A stretch of 64,000 nucleotides of DNA from Sanderia malayensis (lineage: Eukaryota > Cnidaria > Scyphozoa > Semaeostomeae > Pelagiidae). This document shows, piece by piece, positions 57,901 to 64,000 of the stretch. Location: contig RQOL01000828.1 in assembly GCA_013076295.1 (NCBI GenBank), positions 2,728,001 to 2,792,000 on the forward strand, given 5' to 3'. The notes beneath the pieces were generated by a model. The model was not told the DNA's origin. It made no database searches and was given only the letters and a program-made list of their open reading frames with translations. Both the position numbers and the translations under genes were made by a program. How positions within the stretch are numbered: position 1 is the stretch's first letter; the number at the start of each line of letters is the position of its first letter.

Positions 57901-60900
57901 ATATGCTGAATATTGTCTATGAGAGAAACGTGGGCATCATTCAAGAGAGTCATGACGAAAGAGAACAAATTGATAAAGAGTACAGAAATAAGCAGAAAAT
58001 GAAGGTTTTTATTTAAACTATATTTGTAATTTTCATTTAATTTTCCAGAGTGCAGTAAAGACCCGCGCATAAGAACCTGTGAATTTTGCATTCTGTTTAT
58101 TGTTCAAATACAAAAGACTATTGTATGTGTTATTGTTTTGAGCAGAAATATCAGCCTGAATGGTTCTTAATCTGCAATTTGTTTGTTTTACAGAAAATTC
58201 AGCCAAAGACCATCAACATTTCTCTTGACCGAGATTTCGGCGAACTGCCGGAAGACTTTCTCATCGAGTGCTGTGAAACTGAAGGTATATATACCCAAAT
58301 ACAACCAGTTTGATTGGGTCTATTTTGAAAGATCGCAATCTCTCTGCTATAAGATCCATCGCTTTGTGCCTAAAGCATCTCTACAATACGATTCATTGCC
58401 TTATGCTGTTGTATATCTGTTATATACTCTCCTGAACCATGGTCTAAGGACTTTGTTGCTGTTTGTACTTTTAGATAATGCCAATAAGGTTTGGTTCTGC
58501 TGCTCGACTCACAGTGTTGGGCAATTGTTTGTTGTTGATGTTGTGAATAGGACAATGACCACAGTGTTACAAGAGGTATAGCAACTATTTTGACGTCACA
58601 GTCCATCCTAGATATTAATCAGTAAGACCCATAGAGCATAACCTTGAAGGAGATCAATCCACCACCCATGCACTCCCTTGACTATGAATTCCATGTCTTC
58701 AAGTTCTATTACCCCAATAACCAAGTGTCATGCTTGTTTTTATTAATTACCTATATGTTGTGGCTATGTTTGAATAGCGTCCTATCTGAAGCAACGTGTT
58801 TGAAACAATTGCAGATCAAATCAAGGTGTTTGTGCCTCGCAAGATCAAAGCATTCCAACACAATGATGGTCGGAACCGCTGATTCCACTATACATGGTTA
58901 TGACATTAGTACAAGGTAAATAGCATGCTTCATTTTCACAGTTAGCAGATATATATCACATCTTTACTTTAACAGCTAGCGCATGACCTCAGTCCATGTT
59001 ATTTGAAGTGGCGTGAGCTAAACGAGCCACTATGAACCATATTTATGGCTATATTTATGGCACTATATGTGTAAATGTGTACCAGTTATAGGTAGACATT
59101 TGTACATGTATAGTACCGTAAATTACCTCTAGAATCCAGTTTACCGCTAGTTATAGGTTATAAGTAGAGGCGAACTCTGATTGAACAATTTATTTTTTAG
59201 AGAGGAGGTTTGGACCTTGCAGGTAGATGATTCGGTTTCCAGCATATCTTGTGATTTATCTGGGAATATTATTGCTACATTAGCCAGTGGTTCTATAACT
59301 GTTGCTCAGGTTTGTGTCTAGCTGTTTCCAACTCGTTGTTTAGCTCATCTTGGAGGAGTTTATTTTAGGCTTTCTATGTACAGCATGGATGTGTAGTTAT
59401 GAAATGATCAACATTGCTTCTCTAACAGCACAGCCCAGATGCGCCAAAGCCATCATCTCCCTTGTACTTGCATATTGGCAGAGCTCCAGTTGTGTGTGGC
59501 ACGATGTGTGATAGCTACTTCTGGTGTGGATGTGGTAATAACATTGTCATTATGGATACCCAGTGAGTATCTATGATTCCAGAATGTTTTTTAGATAATT
59601 GAGATAACGTTTTTGAATTGCCTCTTTAGATGAATTGTAAAATGCCCACTCGAGTATCTCTTTGAATCATGTGATTTGAAGTACTCTTGAAACCGTTAGC
59701 GTATCCCAGAATGCTTTCGAAACCGCTGGATGACTCTAGGATGCAGGGAGAGACAACACAATTTGCATCAGAGAGAATCATGGGAATTTTTGAACTATAC
59801 AGACAGAACTCCTGAAGCACGGAATTACCTTGAAAGTGATCGAACCTTGAAAAACTGTGATTAACAGTTTTCATTTAAATATTGTTATTAATTCAAACAT
59901 TATCTTCCTTTTTTCAGGACTTTGGACGAAGTTGAATCAATTCAAGTCTGTCCTAATCTACGTCACAGTATTTCCAAGTTGATTGTGTCTGATATTGGAG
60001 TTTGGTGCTCCGTGAGAGGGTAGGTATAACAAAGTGATAATTATAGGAGAGGTATCAAGGGTTAACAGTCAAGGCTTTTATTTTGATTCTCTTGCTGGTA
60101 GGTCTTCAGTGCTGCAATTATTTGACAAGAAATCGTTTACATGTTTAATGACCACAGATGTAATGGATGAAAGTGGTCTTGCTTCGGAAAAAGTAAGAAG
60201 AAAGAATCAAATTCATCACACAACGCCTTTTATAACTTCAGCTTTTCATCACACAACGCCTTTTAATAACTTCAGCTTTTCATCACACAACGCCTTTTAT
60301 AACTTCAGCTTTATGTTTATATCTTACTGTTGCTTCAATGATTTTATCTGCAGATATCTCATCTGAATAGCACAAGGATTACAGCCATATTACCGAGAAG
60401 GAACGAGGTTTGGGTCGGCCTAGGTAATGGCCGCTTTCTCATCTTTGATGTGAGGCGGGGATCAAAACCAATCGAAGATTCACCAAGCAATTCATCTCCT
60501 GATGTTCACGAGGACGAGGCAGCAGCAGCAACAACGAATGAAAACGATACTATGGCAATGAGTTTGCCAATGAATATTGATGGTGACTCAGCACCAACTT
60601 GTTGCCACGAGACGCTGATTAAAAAGGGCGGCTTGGATAAGAAATCCTTCTCGTCATTTAGTCTTGGTGAATCTGGATTTGTGTTTGTTTCGAAGGTATC
60701 TAGCGGCTCTCTTGTCAATGAAGACAAATATCACATTAAATTGAAACAATTGCAGAGGGTTTCAGAGGATGCTGTCCGATGTTTAACATGTGTCCGGTAA
60801 GTTATTCGAGTCTTGATTCGTTCGATGCTGGTATGTGCAGCAAGAGAAGTTTCGAGTGACTGACGTTTCGTTTTGTTTATTTGTTATTTTTCAGCTTCGA

Positions 60901-61366
60901 TTACAAGCAAGTTCTGAGTTGCGTGGGAACTATTGATGATGATATGTCCATCGTTCTTTGGTCATGCGAAAGACGAGATGTAAGCTATTTCATTTGCTTA
61001 AATGTTATTATCTGGATGATATAGTTTATATACAATACCCTATCTCGAATTAGCCCTCCTCTATCTCCAAAAGATACCCTCTTGAATAAGCCCCCATCCT
61101 GATAATCATTTCCAAGAATATTGAGTCGGTGTGTCAAGAGTGGATTTTTATTTAATAAAAATCCACCTGAAATTTCATTTTGCAATAAACCTCTAGAGGT
61201 TTCTTCGAGGATTTACTCTGCTTGTTTTAATTCGGTTTTGTTGATGCTAAGCGGAGCACATTATATTTTATAGGGCAAAGAAATGTGGTATGCGCAGACA
61301 GTATCGTATTCTGTAAAGGAGCAGAAAGAGAACCATTACACAAGTCTAAGCAACTTGAAGTCGTGA
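48943..61366 (+). CDS. PH-coiled-coil-TBC RabGAP with C-terminal WD-type propeller
   Basis: I place 36 exons: 48943-48954, 49364-49418, 49486-49534, 49680-49757, 49847-49912, 50071-50143, 51109-51195, 52230-52299, 52388-52514, 52615-52660, 52806-52921, 53060-53139, 53292-53326, 53460-53530, 53740-53860, 54079-54147, 54280-54344, 54451-54490, 54577-54624, 54746-54850, 54960-55025, 55153-55290, 57020-57151, 57300-57344, 57444-57578, 57864-58004, 58194-58284, 58475-58575, 58815-58915, 59201-59309, 59429-59562, 59918-60019, 60102-60192, 60354-60796, 60895-60979 and 61274-61366; ~1,139 residues. PH-like domain ~8-111; coiled coil ~225-330; TBC ~386-660 with both catalytic fingers: I450-R-I-D453-L-L-R456 and Y491-C-Q493 (IGYCQGMNFMVG). 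This part resembles TBC1D2. Residues ~721-1139 form a beta-propeller with WD features (VWVGLGNGRFLIFDV, MSIVLWS). The protein should stimulate Rab GTP hydrolysis. The stop at 61364 overlaps a good donor (TC|GTGAGT), so the end could differ. Confidence 0.85.
51265..51639 (-). CDS. Single-exon secreted Cys-rich PAN-like protein nested in a TBC intron
   Basis: A 124-residue frame on the minus strand, wholly inside intron 7 of the TBC gene. Starting at Met6 (51624) it has a clear signal peptide (MQIVFWLALFANCLHLASC). The mature part has nine or more Cys and an apple/PAN-like core, SLEQCGDKCERTWCTGLVYS...TCKLYYG, reminiscent of the PAN domains in the lectin cluster 16-27 kb away, though not closely similar. 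No introns and no frame break. It could also be a retained fragment of an older gene. The product is probably extracellular; no function can be assigned. Confidence 0.55.
   Translation of the reverse strand: MSEKTMQIVFWLALFANCLHLASCDFCKLDEGFRYCYKIRSIYWWKTAFKEVYSLEQCGDKCERTWCTGLVYSVDKRFGTRITCKLYYGRALLIRYHNCNNNKWTYAWINKKLGNKHNNCYNNI
53938..54046. mobile_element. MITE with CAGTAAAAAC termini (family member 4, 5'-truncated)
   Basis: In TBC intron 15; keeps ACACAATGGGCTATTGC and ends GTGAGAGTTTTTACTATT. The left end is missing or diverged. Confidence 0.5.
55855..56922. repeat. Satellite array 2 in TBC intron 22: telomere-like runs plus hairpin
   Basis: About eight units of ~130-145 bases. Each has GCATGCGCAGTACCATATAT with GGGCTACTGCGCAGGAG, GTATGCATGACGTAATGCTA, TGACAGTGGCTGGTGTATCA, a GGGTTA run beginning GTTAGGGTTGGGGTTAGG, and CGCCGTAAAGGTGGGCGTG. 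It has the same order of parts as array 1 at 4664-5730 but consistent sequence differences, so it is a distinct subfamily. Confidence 0.9.
58053..58193. mobile_element. MITE with CAGTAAAAAC termini (family member 5), abutting exon 27
   Basis: In TBC intron 26; starts CAGTAAAGACCCGCGCATAA, holds AGACTATTG, and runs to GTTTGTTTTACAG, the acceptor of exon 27 at 58194. Confidence 0.6.
60207..60312. repeat. Tandem repeat in TBC intron 33
   Basis: Three units of ~35 bases, built on CATCACACAACGCCTTTTAT plus AACTTCAGCTTT. Confidence 0.9.
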
Positions 61367-63249
61367 GTACCTCTCGTGTGCGCATGTGCAAATGAAGCAT
61401 CTTTCAATGTCAGGTCTTTCCGTTGCCTTTAAGATCGTCAAATCATATATCTTCGCTGTGTGTTTCTGCAAAATTTTGATAGCCTTACATAAAATGACAA
61501 AAAATTAACCACCAACTATTTCTTTATTATTATTATTATTATTATTTTCAATATATGTTCTCTGTTTTGTTTTTTATCGTCGATTCAAATACCCCGAATA
61601 TTTTTATATTTATATTTTATGTTAAGGATGACGCGGCTTGGGAAGTGTTTGCCTACGCTTGGCGTAAGCTCTAAATTTTCTATATTTATTTTCTTATTTA
61701 CATCGTAGTCTTTGAAATATTATGCTGTGTATCACAGAACATATTCAGGAATTATTATAATTGTTATTATTTTCCTATTATTATTCATTTGAATTTATTC
61801 AATATTTTCGTAGTATTTCCCAATTTTTTTTATAATATTTCGATAATATTTTATCCCATTAATTGAATTAGCATGAACATTTTGAAATTAAATGCTCTTT
61901 GGCTGTTGTTTTGCGCCAAAATTTCCGCACCAAAAATTTGACACACGCCATCTCATAGTATCAACTCCGTGACTGTGAAAACTTATCATATACTCTTTAT
62001 CCTTAATTCATCTTTTGGTTTTTAGCTTCTGTTATGTTTCTACTCTGTTGTGTATATGTTATCCTACTAAGTACATGTTATTATACTATGCATATGCTAT
62101 TATATTACGTATATGGTTCTGTTATGTTTCTAAAATGTTCACCTATATCACTTGATATTTTTGACACTAATATTTGTGGCAAAGGACACACAAATGGCTC
62201 CTTACACTCATCCAGCGAGATGGCACTTATTTCCAATCTGTTTGGTCTCCTTCTCTTTCTTCGTCACGTCGCCCTAGCGTGTGCCTTACGTAATACTCTA
62301 GAAAGGGAACGGCGCCTGCTATAGCAGGGTTTTTCCGTGGCGCTGTTCTAATAACAATTCGCAAACGCTTATCTTTTTATTAATTGTATGATTTATAGCA
62401 TCTTTACGCTGTACTGAGCGCCGGAAACCCAACAGGACTTGAAGATTATTGTCGGTTGCTAAATGGCTTTCCTTTGAAAGAGCTTTCTGGTCTTTTTCTT
62501 GCTGGGGGACGCTGCGAAGGAGCTTTGCGCCTGCGTTCTAACCCTGACCAAACTTCTGTGAACTGTAATTGTGCAACAGTCATCCAATGAGGTATATAAG
62601 TATATTTTTTATATACCTCTTTGCAATCATCTCCCATGGCCCACGCGCATATTGGAACTGCGCAATGGTCTTGCGAAGGAGCGTGACGCATTAACCCAGT
62701 GTAGCATGTGTTGCTTAATTGCCTTCATTTAATATCGTTCATCTCTTTATTCGTCAATACATAATCTGATTTACAGTTTATTATGAGACTTACTCCTTGA
62801 TCTTGTCTTCAATTTCAAGCTGTTGTAATGAGCTGCAAACCTCTGCGGTGTCATTGAAAATTTATTGATTATCAGGAAACGATTACCAACGGCTCGTGAG
62901 ATGTACGAGCCGCTAGTTGCCTTGTCTTGAAGCCGAGGCAACGCTTGTATTTCAGCATCAATCTTTGCATTTACTGGTCTGTTATTTTTGCTTTAAAAGT
63001 TACTTATGTTTCATTGCTATCTTATCTTGCGTGATGTGTACAACCCTGTGCCCCCATCTGACTGGCCCCCCTCTAGCCACTTTTACATACTACCTCCACT
63101 GTCGTTGGGGTGCTTCAACTTCGAGGGGGCTGCATGTTTGTGAACAGCAATGTGAGTGGAGTGTTTTTGCTATAAAAACTGAACTCTACAAATCTGATTT
63201 TCTCCGAATTTGTTGTAAATTTCTGTGCCATCCGAATAACACTCCTATG
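61367..63249. other. Downstream of the TBC gene, no supported gene
   Basis: AT-rich DNA with an ATT microsatellite near 61529. A 64-codon frame at 62399-62590 follows an acceptor-like TTATAG, but it has no domain and its GC-rich core looks repeat-derived. Confidence 0.5.
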
Positions 63250-63251
63250 TA

Positions 63252-63434
63252 CAGTCAACTCTGTCTAATTCGAACACCCTAGGGAAGCGTGAAAATGTTC
63301 GAATTACAAAAAGTTCGAATTATAGAGGTTTGTTTTACAAGTTGGTTCATTAGTGATCCTCGAAGGGACAGAGAATTCCGTTCGAATTAGATAGAGTTCG
63401 AATTACACGAGTTCGAACTATGCAGATTTAACTG
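63252..63434. mobile_element. Pogo/Tigger-like MITE
   Basis: Starts CAGTCAACTCTGTCTAATTC and ends GCAGATTTAACTG, with TA on both sides (63250-63251, 63435-63436). Internal GTTCGAATTA repeats occur in both orientations. 183 bases, no coding capacity. Confidence 0.75.
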
Positions 63435-63436
63435 TA

Positions 63437-64000
63437 TGCAACTCCCCCCAGCCCAGTCTAGTATCACTGCGCCCGGCATTGACCCCTGCATTTTCGCTTC
63501 AATCGCATTCCTGTCTTCAACCTGTTTACCTTTATCATGTCTCTGACATTTCCGTTACCAATATTCACTTGTAAATATTGGCGACAGATTGAAATGAGTT
63601 TACAGTCACGCCTGCTCGTCTCTTGTTGTCGCTGATATTCAAGTTCAAATTGTTCTCTTCCATGCCCCGATTTTTGAGGGGGCCACCGTGTAGAGTCATC
63701 ATGTAACGATGATCTATCGTATTCTGGCTATCTTTATCTTAACCTTTATTTTACCAATCGGCGTCACAAGCCTGTGGGTTCGTGTCCCGACGTCCCGAAA
63801 GCTTCCGACCTGCAAATTTAAATTGCTTATAACATTTATAGCAGCTCTTTGAAGCTGTCACATTATTCTTTGCAAATGAAAACAATTAAATGAATCGAAG
63901 CCTTTGCACCCTGTGTGCTGTTCACGTGGACTAACTTGACACTTTGTTACGATGCAGACAAGAAGTAGTCCACGTTAAAAGTCTGCTAATAGGAATAGCA
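63437..64000. other. Window end, nothing identified
   Basis: No gene, tRNA or complete transposon recognised. GTGGGTTCGTGTCCC near 63776 resembles a tRNA T-arm, but no partner stems were found. CACGTGGACTA (63923) and its complement near 63970 could form a loose stem. Confidence 0.4.

Noticed and set aside
62399..62590. 64-codon frame after an acceptor-like site
   Set aside because: No domain, unusually GC-rich core with open frames on both strands, likely transposon-derived; kept only as a possible alternative end of the TBC gene.

Overview
This is a eukaryotic, animal window: about 64 kb of AT-rich DNA with multi-exon genes, GT-AG introns of about 100 to 2,000 bases, many short non-autonomous DNA transposons, and interstitial TTAGGG repeats. 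The gene set fits an early-branching marine invertebrate. Points in favour are COP1, a C05D11.1-type M16 peptidase, and a local family of secreted PAN plus F-type-lectin proteins. A cnidarian, probably an anthozoan, is my best guess; this is inference from gene content and the sequence alone cannot settle it.

Layout. 1-1.5 kb (-): N-terminal part of an M16 zinc peptidase gene, cut by the window edge. 2.1-4.1 kb (+): proteasome beta-2 subunit (PSMB7). 4.7-5.7 kb: satellite of TTAGGG-type repeats plus a GCGCAGTAGC hairpin. 5.8-9.5 kb (+): medium-chain acyl-CoA dehydrogenase (ACADM). 10.4-22.8 kb (+): SEC16, with a long Gln/Pro minisatellite inside its giant exon. 23.2-35.8 kb: four paralogous PAN/F-type-lectin genes, two on - and two on +, in recently duplicated, transposon-rich DNA. 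36.4-39.1 kb (-): a phostensin/taperin-like protein with an RVSF PP1-docking motif. 39.8-42.0 kb: nested inverted-repeat transposons. 42.3-48.1 kb (+): the E3 ligase COP1. 48.9-61.4 kb (+): a PH-coiled-coil-TBC protein that continues into a C-terminal WD-type propeller. Its intron 7 hosts an antisense single-exon secreted PAN-like gene, and its intron 22 hosts a second array of the telomere-like satellite. 61.4-64 kb: no supported gene, some repeats.

The housekeeping genes (proteolysis, beta-oxidation, ER exit, ubiquitin ligation, Rab regulation) are not a functional unit. The lectin cluster is the one true local family; it shows tandem and inverted duplication, transposon insertions with recognisable empty sites in a paralogous copy, and erosion of the fucose-binding motif in three of four members.

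Exon coordinates were read by hand from splice signals, reading-frame continuity and recalled family sequences. Every internal junction listed keeps frame, but the starts and ends of transcripts are not proven.
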